Assembly (NCBI GenBank): GCA_021613375.1
Contig: CM038716.1
Span: 3,032,684 to 3,096,683 of the forward strand
Reading direction: 5' to 3'
DNA from: Megaleporinus macrocephalus
Taxonomy: Eukaryota; Chordata; Actinopteri; Characiformes; Anostomidae
Length of the DNA stretch: 64,000 bases
A model generated the notes under the pieces. The model was not told the DNA's origin and did no database searches. It saw only the letters and a program-made list of their open reading frames with translations. How positions within the stretch are numbered: position 1 is the first letter of the stretch; the number at the start of each line of letters is the position of its first letter. The translations under genes and the position numbers were made by a program. Of this stretch, positions 1 to 11,700 are shown in pieces.

Positions 1-244
1 TCAGGAAAATAAGGTTCGTTGACGAAAACTATGATGAAAATAGTTCGTCAACGAAATTGACACTGGTGGCGAGTCTTTTCAAGTCCTAAAGCTGAAGTCC
101 GATTCCAAGTCCAAGTCAGTAAAGGTAAAGTCTTAGTCAAGTCGCAAGACTTTAGTGATGTTGTCAAGTCAAGTCACAAGTCATCAGTCTAGTGACTCGA
201 GTTGGACTCGAGTCCAAGTCATGTGACTCGAATCCACACTTCTG
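1..244. repeat. MITE-like dispersed repeat end (GTGACTCGAGTCC type)
   Basis: Positions 60-244 are built from many variants of AAGTC and GTGACTCGAGTCC, a pattern familiar from short dispersed DNA repeats of teleosts. Positions 15-55 hold a perfect 12-base inverted repeat, TTCGTTGACGAA (15-26) and TTCGTCAACGAA (44-55), with a 17-base loop. The left edge lies outside the window, so the whole element is not seen. No coding potential. Confidence 0.5.
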
Positions 245-1616
245 CTAATTGTCTTGCAATTCATTGCAACCAGTTAATCCAGGTTGTTTGGAATGTCTGG
301 TGGAAAAAGGGGACTTTTATTAAGTAGATTAAACTTAAAACGAGGAGCCATGAGAAATTATGTGACAGGTTAACCAGAATTCCTCAGAATTGATTCCTTG
401 TTGTTTATTAGCTCTTATGATCCATTCAGATACTTAGAAAACCAGCACATTCACATGTGCATGTTTTAATCATCCTGACCATGAATGTGTTGGCTGAGGG
501 GTCTTAATTGGATGATTTATAACCCTTTCATTTTTCGGTTATGGATCAATAAAATAAAAAGATTGTTGCTATTCATTTACAACCCCTGTTTAAAAAAGGT
601 ACACGTGAAATGTAAATAACGCCCTTAATTTATTCACATTAGAACATAGAACACATATCAGATGTTTAAAGTAAAACATTTTAACATTTCATGAACTTAT
701 TTAGAAATTGATGGCAGCAACACAGTCGGTCTCTAGTAGTATATATATACTTGTGGGTTAATATAAAAGCCTGTTTTGCTGATCAGCTTTTGCTACTGAT
801 CTAATACCTCTGCAGAGCTTTGGGCTTGTCTGGCTTTATGTGCCTAGCTTAGCCTGGTTAAGGCCTAGATGGTGGATCAGCTTAGACTCCCAAGCTTTAT
901 AGTCCCTGCTTTCCTTTTGGTTATGGCTCAATAAAAGACATTTGTAAACAGTTGAACTAAGATTCATAACACAATTTGTACAAAGTTAACACAATGATTG
1001 GCAAGAAAAAGTATGTGAATCCTTTGAAATGACCTGGTTTTCTGCAAAATTACCTGGTTTTCTGCATAAAAGTCCCAAGTATAGACAAGCTCAATGTGCT
1101 AAACCTAATACCACACAAACAGTTATAAAAGCAGTTATAATATTTCATGTCTTTATTGGACACATCCATTAAACATTTACAGTGCTGGTGAACCCTTCAA
1201 TTTAAAAACTGGCCGAACCCCCTTTGAATACATTTTTTTATTTAGTTGTAAGTCCCTTTCCATTCATGCTTACCAACAGCAAATGTCAAACATTAGTGAA
1301 AAGAAGAACAAGAATCCCGTCATTTTTCAGAATGCATAGATGAATCCCAGCACCCTGGATTACTCTGTACTCTCACTGAGACACAGAGAAGTGCTCTGAC
1401 GTTAATATAATAAAAAAAGGTGTAATATCAAGATAAGGAGTGGAAAGAGTGATCTCAACTTACTGATGTTTATCTTTAAGTATATCTGCTCCTGACTTCC
1501 TGTAAACTTAAAAAACCCAGTATATTGCACAATTCCACTTTAAATAACCCAGTGCCCTCACACTGAAGGACTTGATACACTAAACTGTAATTGCAGAGAG
1601 AAAATGAAAGCATAGC
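245..1616. other. Non-genic stretch
   Basis: No exon with splice signals or protein similarity was found on either strand. The only recognisable item is the Tc1-type terminal remnant at 579-724. The rest is AT-rich unique-looking sequence. Confidence 0.5.
579..724. mobile_element. Terminal remnant of a Tc1-type MITE family
   Basis: The block starts ACAACCCCTGTTTAAAAAAG and ends GATGGCAGCAACAC. It follows the same order of motifs as the copy at 49219-49521 (ACAACCCCAATTTC, AAAATGTAAATAAA, AGAACATA, GATGGCAGC). The family looks like the ends of the Tc1-like relic at 27874-28985. Only one end is left here. Confidence 0.55.
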
Positions 1617-1865
1617 ATCGCTGTTCAAAGAAAAAACATGCATCTCCATTTTTGTCCATTTTTATTCATGTATCATTCGAACACGACAGCTGCTGTTTAC
1701 ATTGTGTGAAAAAATGTAATGATGACTGGATCAATGCAAATGCCTCATTATAATTTGGAAATAATTCTGGTTCTACTGACTTACATTGAAAGTAAGTACA
1801 GTTTTTGTCCTCTCCTGTAAAGTTGCAGTTTTGGAGATATGTGTTTTTCATTGGACAGCGAAGAT
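1617..1865 (+). mobile_element. MITE family M1, complete copy 1
   Basis: This is a 249-base element with imperfect terminal inverted repeats. The left end is ATCGCTGTTCAAAG..CATCTCCA, and the right end reads, on the other strand, ATCTTCGCTGTCCAATG..CATATCTCC. The interior has ATGATGACTGGATCAATGCA and TGTCCTCTCCTGTAAAGTTG, motifs that recur in five other places in the window. There is no open reading frame of note. It is judged non-autonomous; the superfamily is not determined. Confidence 0.7.
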
Positions 1866-2614
1866 ATCCTTAATGCTGTAAGATTACTGTAACATTTTTG
1901 TCTTTCTTTAATATTGTGCACCACACATATGCATGTGATGTTTAGATAAAGCTAGTCTTTTAAACATTCACCTGAGCAACAGCAAAAACAGTGTGATTTC
2001 ACCTAAACATGCTGCTTCTTTCCAATTTGTCTTTATTGTTAGTTCCAGTGGAGCACTAAGCAGTCCAGCTGAAAATAATCTATGTACCCTAATGAGTGAC
2101 TGTGGATTGTTGAAACAAGCATGCAGAAATGCAAAGTGGACTAATATTTTAATATTTCGCTCAATACAGTAATAAATGACTCATTTCCCTAAAAGGAAAT
2201 CACTGTTTTCATAGTAATAACTTATCAAATGCCTCTTAAACACAGGGCTAAACTGAGATATAAGACTGGCAGGCACTTAATGCTCTGGGGACCAGCCCGC
2301 CTCAGCCTGTAATTTTATTTATCCTGCTACACACAGTACATGCTTTCAGATAAAGTTTCTCTTTCAAACATTTACCTAACAAACGAATAGGTTATTATAG
2401 ACCCTGCAGTGAGCAACAACAGTGAGCAAAAACTTTCCAGAAAATGTAATCTCCGTTACTATAATTACCTTAGCAGTTAGTGTTAACTAGTGCTTAAATA
2501 TTTACATTTTCCTCAGCTGCATAATCTGCATCTCATCATTTTCATCCCTTCTTAGTGTTACGCTTTGTTCTCTTTATCATTATTAACTGTATGTATATAG
2601 TAATTATAATATAT
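1866..2614. other. Non-genic stretch
   Basis: AT-rich sequence with no exon, RNA gene or repeat that I can recognise. Confidence 0.4.
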
Positions 2615-3000
2615 TAGAGCATTCACTACTCATCTGTCTCGCAGACATCTAAAATTAGTTAACAGCCTCTAAGGCATGTAGCTATTACGATATATTTTCA
2701 TTATTAAGACGAGCATTCAGTGCTTGCCTGTCTCTCACTTCCTGTGGCGGACATGGCAGATATAACATATCTTCTTTAATAAGAAGCAAGCATTCATTAC
2801 TTGTCAGTCCCCTATGCATAAAAAATTGGTTAATCTCTTGGGAGGGATATAGCAATTGAAATATGTCTTCCTTGTCTACATAAGAGTATTTACCATTCTT
2901 CTCTTGAAGGCATCTACAATAGGTCAATAGCCTCTGAGTCAAGGTCAGTAGCAAAATCACAACTCACTTTGTCTGCACGCATTCACTTCCACTTATCTAT
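2615..3000. repeat. Degenerate tandem repeat, about 77-100 base units
   Basis: A motif like GCATTCAxTxCTxxxCTGTCTC recurs near 2620, 2711, 2788 and 2978, with a weaker copy near 2890. A second shared block, like GACATCTAxAATxxGTxAA, follows near 2644 and 2908. The minus-strand frame at 2685-2960 shows the same periodicity (KEDIFQLLYPSQE against KEDMLYLPCPPQE). I read this as a decayed minisatellite rather than a protein gene because units differ in length and frames shift. Confidence 0.5.
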
Positions 3001-3035
3001 TGTGCAAGCATTTATCTAATGTACAATTGTAACAC

Positions 3036-3130
<95 letters not shown>

Positions 3131-3154
3131 AGTCTGTCAGTCTGTCTGTCTGTC
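3036..3154. repeat. Compound microsatellite (TCTA)n(TCTG)n
   Basis: About 11 TCTA units (to 3080) are followed by about 18 TCTG units with a few CAG-type breaks. It is simple sequence; the short frame across it is low complexity and not a gene. Confidence 0.98.
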
Positions 3155-4439
3155 ACACTAAAGTCTTAAGTCAAAGCATCAAAAGTTCACAAATAGCTTG
3201 TTCTTTTTTTGTGAAGCATCTAAAACAAGAGATACGAGAGAGGAGATAGAGTGTAAGGGAATCAAATAATTATGGAAAGACTAACATTGCCTTTTACTAC
3301 ATTAAAATGAAAACCTGTAATCCTCTTTGTTGATGAAACAGAAAAGGACATTATTTTTTTTTCCACAAGCAAAGGGAAAAAGCTTTCATATTCTACATAA
3401 CATTGAATCAGTGCTCTTTAATCAATCAATGAAATCAACATAACCCAGAGGTTACGGATGAGGGCCAAACATCGTTGCCAGAACCAATCTTGTTTACTAC
3501 CAAAAGAAGGCCGCAGCTCAGCCATCCTTAAACCTCCACTGCCACAATTGGCCTACAGCTCAAAACCACTACTACTTCCACTTCCACTCTTGCGCAGTCC
3601 ACCAGATTTGGGAATCTGACCAATGATGATGCATTGAATGCCTAGTCTTTTAAACCACTCAGTCCACTTTTGGCTCACATGCAGTTTGCCCTTATCAGTA
3701 GCTCTGTTGTATTTCTGCCAAAGGCATCTGGCACTTAGGGCCTAGTAGTTTTTATAACATACATCAGAATTAATGTGTACACAGTTCATTTCATCTTGTG
3801 TCTTGAATGCTAAGTAAATGTCATCGTACATTTTGGGCAAGAAATAAGTGAATAAAGTAAATAGGTCTAATTGGCAGCACAAAAGAAAAGAACTTGTGCC
3901 CCCCATGACTCTGAAGCTTTAAAGACTAAAAATGTAAAATATATCTAGATCTGGAAATATCATCTCTAAACAGAAAACAGGGGAAAACATCATCTATTAA
4001 TAAGCTTTCTCGCCTGGTTACAAACTGACTTGCTGGAAGGGTTGCATCATGTGCCAGTGCCTCGGTGAAATGAGCTGAAAGTGTTTGTGTAGGAGGTTTC
4101 AGATAAATAGGCCCGCGAAAAGATTCATCTTTTTTAGCCCCCTGTATAAACAGGTCAAAACCTGGGAAAATCCACCATCTCTTTGGGTTTTGTCCTTCCT
4201 GCACCTCCAGTTAACCCCAACATGTTTGGCTGTGTCTGATAAGTATGACGGAGCTCCACCACAGTGTAACAGGTTTTTGGTGCATCTCTTGTGTTTTGCT
4301 CCCCAGTCCGTTGCACCTGGCGTTGATTCAGTAATAAACATTTCCTTGTAGATGGACAAGAGCAGGAAACAGCTGTTTGGGGAAAAAAACCATGGGACAA
4401 CCTTATTTGTCTTTGGTTACATTATTTGTGTCTCTGTTT
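3155..4439. other. Non-genic stretch with one unassigned reading frame
   Basis: On the minus strand, 3906 down to 3553 reads as about 116 codons broken by a single TAG near 3747. The part after the stop contains KWTEWFKRLGIQC. I could not place it in a family, and chance frames of this size occur in AT-rich DNA. Overlapping frames at 3926-4400 on both strands look like mutual shadows. Nothing else is recognisable. Confidence 0.35.
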
Positions 4440-4830
4440 GTCTATTACTATTCAGTTTAGTCATTCAGCAGAGGAAAGGAGCGCGGTGAAAAGTTCTTGC
4501 AGCTACATTGGGACTTTTGCTCTGCAGCCGATTTTCCTCCTAGCTTCCACACACTGGCGGCAGCGAGTGCCTGGAATTAGTCTTAAATTCTGAGGTGTGC
4601 AGCTGGATTGTGTATTCAGAGATGTAGGCCTCTCACTCGACAAGCTCATAAGTATTGCAAATCATCTTGACAAACTCTTGAGGGAGCGTCGCCGCTGTAA
4701 GCTACCAGCGTCTTCCCATCAGCTCTTTCAAGAGCCTGAGCCTGAGCCAAGGCCAATATTTATCTCCCATCTCTGCAGGAACAGAAGAGGCACAGACAGC
4801 CATGACCGTAAACATCACTTGTCCAGTTAA
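4440..4830 (+). mobile_element. Ty3/Gypsy-type gag relic
   Basis: Translated fragments resemble the capsid region of fish Ty3/Gypsy retrotransposons. Near 4510-4575 one frame reads SAADFPPSFHTLAAASAWN, like the gag block S-A-A-D-Y..F-R-T-L-A-A..G-W-N. At 4621-4695 a second frame reads LSLDKLISIANHLDKLLRER, like the following L-D-x-L-I..L-D..L-x-E-R block. A proline/glutamate-rich stretch follows. The blocks lie in different frames, so the copy is frameshifted and dead. No LTRs, protease or polymerase were found nearby. Confidence 0.6.
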
Positions 4831-5660
4831 GATGAGCAGCTCTTCATGATCGTCCTGCTTTTAAAGCTGGATTAGGCTGTTGTGAATCTCTGCTTAAAAC
4901 AACATAATACAGTATAATGTCTTAAATGGTCCGCGAGAGCAGCATTCCCTATGTTTTGTAGGAACGTATCCAAGCCTAACCAAAGACCAACCAAATCTGA
5001 TCTACATACATTCTTGGACACAAAGTCCCTATAAATTCCTTAAAAAAGCTATTCTAAATAAGTGTAATACTACACTGCAGTAGCATTTTCCTGCCATCCT
5101 CCTGGTATGTTACATCGTTTGAGAGAATGCATTTCCGCAGTTACAGAGGTCCACTGTCGACATGGCATACATCACTCCAGCCAGCTCTTGGCAGTGTGCA
5201 TAGTGATTTTTTTTTTTCACTTGTATGAAGATTTTTTTTTTTCCGCATGCTTTGTTTTTCAGCCGAGCTGCATCTTTATAGATGCTTCCATTTCATAATA
5301 ATAATACTTACAGTTGGCCAGGGCTGACTCACAAACACACAAACACAGTGCCACATTTACAGTCACTGAGCTCTTCATTGACTATTTTGGCCAAATAGTA
5401 TTTTTTGCTTTGTGTATTGTCCGACTGTTGATTTTGACACAGTACCCATACTTTCAGCTAAGTGCAGTTTCTCAATGAAAATTCTGAAGATTCATTCAAA
5501 ACCTAGCCTTGTTTTATATCCAGTAAGTGTCCAAGTGTATCTAATGGCAACATTACTCTTCACAATAGCTATGCAAATAAAACAGATGGTGCGGTTTATA
5601 AGCACAGGGTTTGTGGGTTTAAGTCATTGGTGATACCTCCCTTATGGCTCATTAGAATAG
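4831..5660. other. Non-genic stretch upstream of CLCA-A
   Basis: No exon is recognised. Several runs of T (5209-5217, 5231-5241) are present. The last ~60 bases run into the promoter block of CLCA-A. Confidence 0.45.
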
Positions 5661-5677
5661 GGGGTGGTACAACTAAC

Positions 5678-5685
5678 AATATAAC
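5678..5685 (+). promoter_or_regulatory. TATA-like box of CLCA-A
   Basis: AATATAAC lies 45 bases upstream of the ATG at 5723, at the position where copies B and C have TATATAAG. Upstream bases also match copy B (GGTGAT, CCTCCC, TTAGAATA, GGGTGG). The box is weaker than in B and C, so A may be expressed at a different level. A start site about 30 bases downstream would leave a leader of only some 10-20 bases. Inferred from paralogue comparison. Confidence 0.5.
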
Positions 5686-5722
5686 AGTTACAGTCTCAGC
5701 TTTTAGTTTTAGTGCTGCAGTC

Positions 5723-8700
5723 ATGGCCAAAGTGTTTGCTGTGGTGCTGCTGCTCAGCAGTGCACTGGGACCAGTTACAGGAATCAGACTGGATGGAAAT
5801 GGATACACTGACATTCTTGTAGCCATCAAGCCAGCAGTGCCTGAAAATCAGGAGCTCATAAATCAAATCAAGGTATTTATTCATGTTTATATGCATTTAA
5901 ATAATATTAAATAAAATAGGTTAACACATCCACTACAAGGAGTAAATGTATACAAGTTATTTGCTAGTCAATTTTATTGCACAGTTTCTATTTATTTGCA
6001 GAGTTTTACATACTTTTTTCTATGTTCTCTGTAGATGATATATACATTTTTGCATATGACTATGCATAATAAGGAGAATACGTAATAAACTACTGTCAGG
6101 ACTGTTTAATTTAATTTGAAGTTGGTTCACTTCATTAATGTAACAAATATATGACATCTGTGTCTTAATATAGAATATCCTGTATCTTCACCATCTCAGT
6201 ATCCTTTACCGTTTATCTGTACTCAAAGTAATGAAAAGAGATCAGAAATATTTAAGGCTAGTGGTGTTGGTGGAGTTTTCTTTCCAGAGGAAACAAATAC
6301 ACCGAGTATCAACGAGAAAGATTCGATGACTTCATAGAGCAGTACACTGAAACTGTTTTTCCCTTGCTTCAAAGCTAAAGTGTTTTCTGCTGAAATTCAT
6401 ACACAGTAATATGTGTACGGTTAAGTAAATCATGGACGTGGCATGTTTATTCTTTGATGCTTGGTTTATATATGACAAGTTTGCAATCTCATCTGAGCAG
6501 AGCAATTTGAGTTGTGCTACAACACGTAAAAAGTGTTAATGTACATACAGCATGCTGCAGAATAAAGTATTTATGGTTATTTCAAGGGAATGTTAAGGAA
6601 GCGGCTATAATCAGTAATGTCTGAGTTTTGTAATAAATCCTCTTCAATGATTTTTTAAGAATAAAACAGAAATCCATTTGCAGGTCCAACACCTCTTTCT
6701 TTGCGCTGGTCATCTGGCTTGAAATGTATCAACTTGTTTCATGTCTACTAACCATTTTTTAAACGTTACAGAAGATAAGTGATGTAAAAGCCTACATGTC
6801 ATTCTTGAATGATCTCATCCTGCATTATTTCAAAATTGAAAATGACCAAAACGTTTATTTTCCTTATACGGTCACAGTGAGCATAGTGCTGAGTTTTCAC
6901 ACGCCTATTTGATAAATTACAGTTACATATACACATCAATACATATGAAATAGTGCAGCTAATTAGGATAAACAGCTTCTGTACATTTGTTTGCTTCATC
7001 CATTTGCTGCTTTTTATTACTTTGTAAATGAAAGCATTTTTGCATACATTGCTTGCTGCAGGAGCACTTCTCTTATGTGATAAGGAACACTTCTCTTATG
7101 TGGTAAAGGAGCACATCTCGTATGATGTTTTTTTTTCCCAACAAATTTAAACCAGTCACTATACAAAATGAACCAGCTATGCCGCGCTACATGTGGCACT
7201 TGGAGTGGATAGCTTTCACACCTCACCAGAGTTCACTTGAAACAAACCAGAGGTCGGTTGTCTTGACTTTCACAACTGACCAAATGTACCACACCCGCAG
7301 AGTAAAAGTGTAAACGACTACTGTGGAAAGTTGAAATCAAATGTGTTTTGTGGTGTGTATAGTTCTTGGCAATAACTGAGCCTTTATTATACTTCCATTA
7401 GTTTTTCTCAGAATTTTTGTAGCTCCAATTTTGTCTTCTTTCTAATAGAGCCAAGTATCAGTGACTTCCCAAACCTTCAAGGAGTATATATTGTCACTTT
7501 CCAAAGATACAATTAGTAGTATGCTGCTTTGTATGAGTTTAACAAATTTTGTTTACCTTGTGTAACAATTGCACGATGAATTGACCAGTAGACATGCTCC
7601 AGAATAACTTAGAAATAACTCTGGTTCCATTAATTTACATTAAAAGTTAAGTACATTTTTGGCCTCTCCTGTAGAGTTACCGTTTTGGAGATGCATGTTT
7701 TTCTTTGGACGGCGGCGATATAAACTGTAGGGATGGAATGTGTTTATTTGTCCATTCAGATGTGGAATAGAAACTTGACATGTCATCATTTAGAATTTCC
7801 AGCATTATTTTTTCAAAACCACCGTATTGTTATAGCACCTTACACAAATTTATTTGTTCCCAACTTCTGCATTCATGATTGATTTGATGCTTATGTTTGC
7901 GAAATTGTGGTGCTGACACTGTAACTTCACTGACTTTTGTTTTCAAAAACAGGAAATGATTACCAGTGGATCAGAATATCTGTTTCAAGCTTTAGACAAC
8001 CTGGTGTTCTTTAAGGAGGTGAAAATACTAGTACCACCACACTGGAGCGGAACATATGAGCGAGCAAGAAGAGAAACCTATAACAAGGTGCAAAATGTGG
8101 TCAATTCACTTTTTATGTGTTATTATAGGAGTAATAATATTATTTAGACAAGAAACGAATGTGTTCATTACTTACCGTATGTAAGAATGTTCATGAAACA
8201 TACCGTGCATTCCAACTACAGGCCAATGTAATCATTGATCACCCGAACCCAGAGCGTGGTGATGAGCCATACACGAAACAAATGAAAGGTTGTGGAGAAG
8301 AGAGCGAGCTCATTCACTTCACCCCAGACTTCCTCTTGAATGATGACTTTGTTAATCCATATGGGCCCAGAGGTAAGAAATCTTCATCACCTTGTCATGT
8401 CATCTTAAACAGACACCAAACTCAATTTAAGTAAATATGAGAGACATTTGTGCTTTAAAATGTAATTTCATTCACAAACTTGTGGTCTGTAATTAATGTA
8501 TGAAAGTTTATGTGTTTTATTTTCAGGGAGGGTTTTTGTGCATGAATGGGCTCACCTTAGATGGGGGGTATTTGATGAATATGATGAGAAAAAGCCATTC
8601 TACATGTCTGACAACCAGGTCCAGGAGACAAGGTCATATCAGCTTCCAAAGATATAATTTCTGACATTTCTTATATGAACATGCATTCACGCTAATAAGC

Positions 8701-11700
8701 AACACAGCTTTTGCACTAGGCATGGTGCTTTATTTTCCTGCCATTGTTGGTCACAGCAATGCTGTACATAAGCACTTCCAGAGCTTCCTTTTTACTCCAT
8801 TGTTTAAGTCAAGGAACAACCTAAAAGTAGCGTGTAAACATTTCGTGAATGCACTAAAACTATTATATATATATATACTTACGTATGTCTGTTTACCTCA
8901 GATGCATTAAGGAGATAACTGGAGAAAGATATGAAGTGATCAATGAAAAACAACTCCCTTGCCGCTATGATGAAAAGGGGCTGCCCACAGAGGAATGTAA
9001 ATTCTTTCCAGACAGAGAACAGCAAACAAGTGCTTCAATAATGTACATGCAAAGCTTAGACTCTGTAAGTTGAGAGTAAAAACAGTTCATATACTTTTTA
9101 ACATATCATTTTACTGTCATTTCTAAGACAGATGTATACATAAGACCATTAGAACACAAATAATGTGTCAGGAATTCTTTTTCGTCATGTTCCTTCATGC
9201 TGATAAATACCTGGTCTAACACAGTCATCTCTTCTTTAGGTGACAGCGTTTTGCAGCATAATGGAACATAATGCCGAAGCCCCAAACATGCAGAACCAGA
9301 AATGTAACGGTAAAGCTACACGTACAGTGATTTTTCAAGATTCTGTAGACAGTGATGTCCTTCAGACTTTATCACCTCTGCAGTCCCCACCACCACCCCC
9401 AACATTCCGGCTGATCCAGAGGCGACAGCGAGTCGTCTGCCTCATCCTTGATGTTTCTGGAAGCATGCAGGTATGTTACATTATGACACACATGTTTATA
9501 ATATAAATATAACCTAGCCAAGACCATTTAGAAACTGGCAGCTGATGAAAGGTGAAAGGAGGACCAATAATAAATAAAAGGAGGACCAACAGATGTGCTG
9601 CAGTATGGTGTATCAACATCAACACTAACAACAATAGCAGAGATTGGCATTGAACACACATAGGTTTCCAATGGACTGTCCAATGACCATACATTGGTTA
9701 AGTAGAAAGAGAAGGAGTACGTGGTTGGCAAATATTTCTGTTACTGTGAAAAGCTACCCAAGTATTACCTTTTACAGTTTCAAAATAACCTAAAAGAAAA
9801 TGGGGCCCAAAGCAAAAGTTTGGGCACCCTGCACAGTCAGTAACAGTAGGACCCTTTTGACTGTATCACAGCTTGTGAACACTTTTTGAGGCCATATAAA
9901 AGTTTAATATCAGTACTTGTTTGGCATTATTTCACTCACTTTTTCTTCACTCAGTCTTAATATTTTGGGGGTGGTGTTTGAACCAATGCTAGCTTGCATT
10001 AGTGGCATTTTAATGGGAACAAACTGTTTGGTTGAACAATGCTTCTTCTGGAAAAATAATTTTCTATTGTGTACTTACGACTTCCACACATGGATTGAAA
10101 TCTCATACATCTCCTTTTTTGTCTTGGTTTGGGAACAATTTACCCTTTCCACCAATATTAAGACTGTTGGGTATGTTATTAAACACACTGCTACATAAGC
10201 ATGGATATCTTGCACTTATAGTGTGCAATAAAAAAACAAAAACAAAAATACAATTACAATATTGAACATCATCTATTTAATTATTCATGGAGGTATACAT
10301 AACACCTGCATGAACCAACTGTACCAGGTGCCAGAACTGTAATAGTATAGTGCCCTACAGATTTCTTACTTAGGAGGCTCACTGTGTGTTTAAATACAGA
10401 TTGTATGACAATTGACAATAATAAACCACCAAACTAATATTTGGCTGTATATCATCTTTTGTTTAAAGGGTGAGAGAATACTTCGTCTACAGCAAGCTGC
10501 TACCATATTCCTAAGTGAGATTGTGGAGGAGGGAGCATATGTGGGCATTGTCAAGTTCAGTACTGATGCAGACATTATAAGTCCATTAACTAAAATAGAA
10601 GGCAAAGCCTCAAGAGACAGTTTGATTAGTAAGTTGCCAAGAACTGTAGCAGGATCGACAAACATGTGTACTGGACTTAAACGAGGTTTTCAGGTAAGAC
10701 ACAAAATGTAATATTTAATATGTGTCTTATTATTTCTTACTTAAAATCTATTGTATTAATTTTGTACTGCACAGCATTCAGTGAGCACTTTCTGTTTGAG
10801 ATGTTTAGTCTGGATGTGACCATCACAGAAAACTTGGTTCTGGGTTATTTCAGGTTCTTCAGCAAGATGATCAAAGCGCAGTAGGAGAGAATGTGATTTT
10901 CCTGACAGATGGTGAAGCGACGGATGATATTCAGGGTTGTTTACAGTCAGCTGTGGACAGTGGTGCCATCATCAACACTATAGCTCTTGGTCCAAAAGCA
11001 TCTGACGTGTTGGTAACCATGGCAAATCTAACAGGTAGGATAAAGTCAGAATGCTGAGCTGCAGTATATCTGTAAAATAAAGCTTGTATTTTTTTTACAA
11101 TTTTATTTATGTTGAATTTTTAGCAGTGTGTGTGAAATATCCCCCTGGTATTTGGGTTTCTATGACAGCCTGCTACTACCAGTGGTGTCTGGATGCTGAT
11201 ATGTGCAAATGTTTTAATTCACTGTTGGGAGGACAATAAATAGAAAAAAATCTCAAAAGCGGGCCACCAGAGGTGCAGCCAAAAGTACTGTTGTATTAAT
11301 TGTACAGAGAGGAAACCCTTATTACTACTGTATGTACAGACTGTGCCATTATGTTGGGATATTTTAAGTAATTATTTTAATAGTAATAATAATGATGTTA
11401 TAGCAGTGCTCCTGATGAGTCCAGTAACCTATATTTTTTTTGCATTTTTGATCAGTCATACAAATAATAGCTTTGTAACAATTCCATAACAATTCAGTCC
11501 TATAACTAAATTCTTGGGAAACTGGGCATGTTTTTAGATTTACAAACATGTTATTTAGACATATTCTAATGCTTTTCAGATTAGATATCCTGGGCATTGT
11601 CACAGTTAGTCTGGACTGTGCTAAACTGTGAAGGAACAACTGTGTGAACCAGTAATCTCCAGCACCAGGCCTGAGGCAGACCAGTGCTGCTTCTGTAGCT

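Noticed and set aside
3036..3154. CRISPR-like array of short repeats
   Set aside because: A simple tetranucleotide microsatellite without spacers in a eukaryotic genome.
5627..5722. Upstream in-frame ATG for CLCA-A
   Set aside because: It would place 32 residues before the signal peptide, overlaps the TATA-like box, and is not matched by an equivalent start in C; the ATG at 5723 is shared by all three copies.
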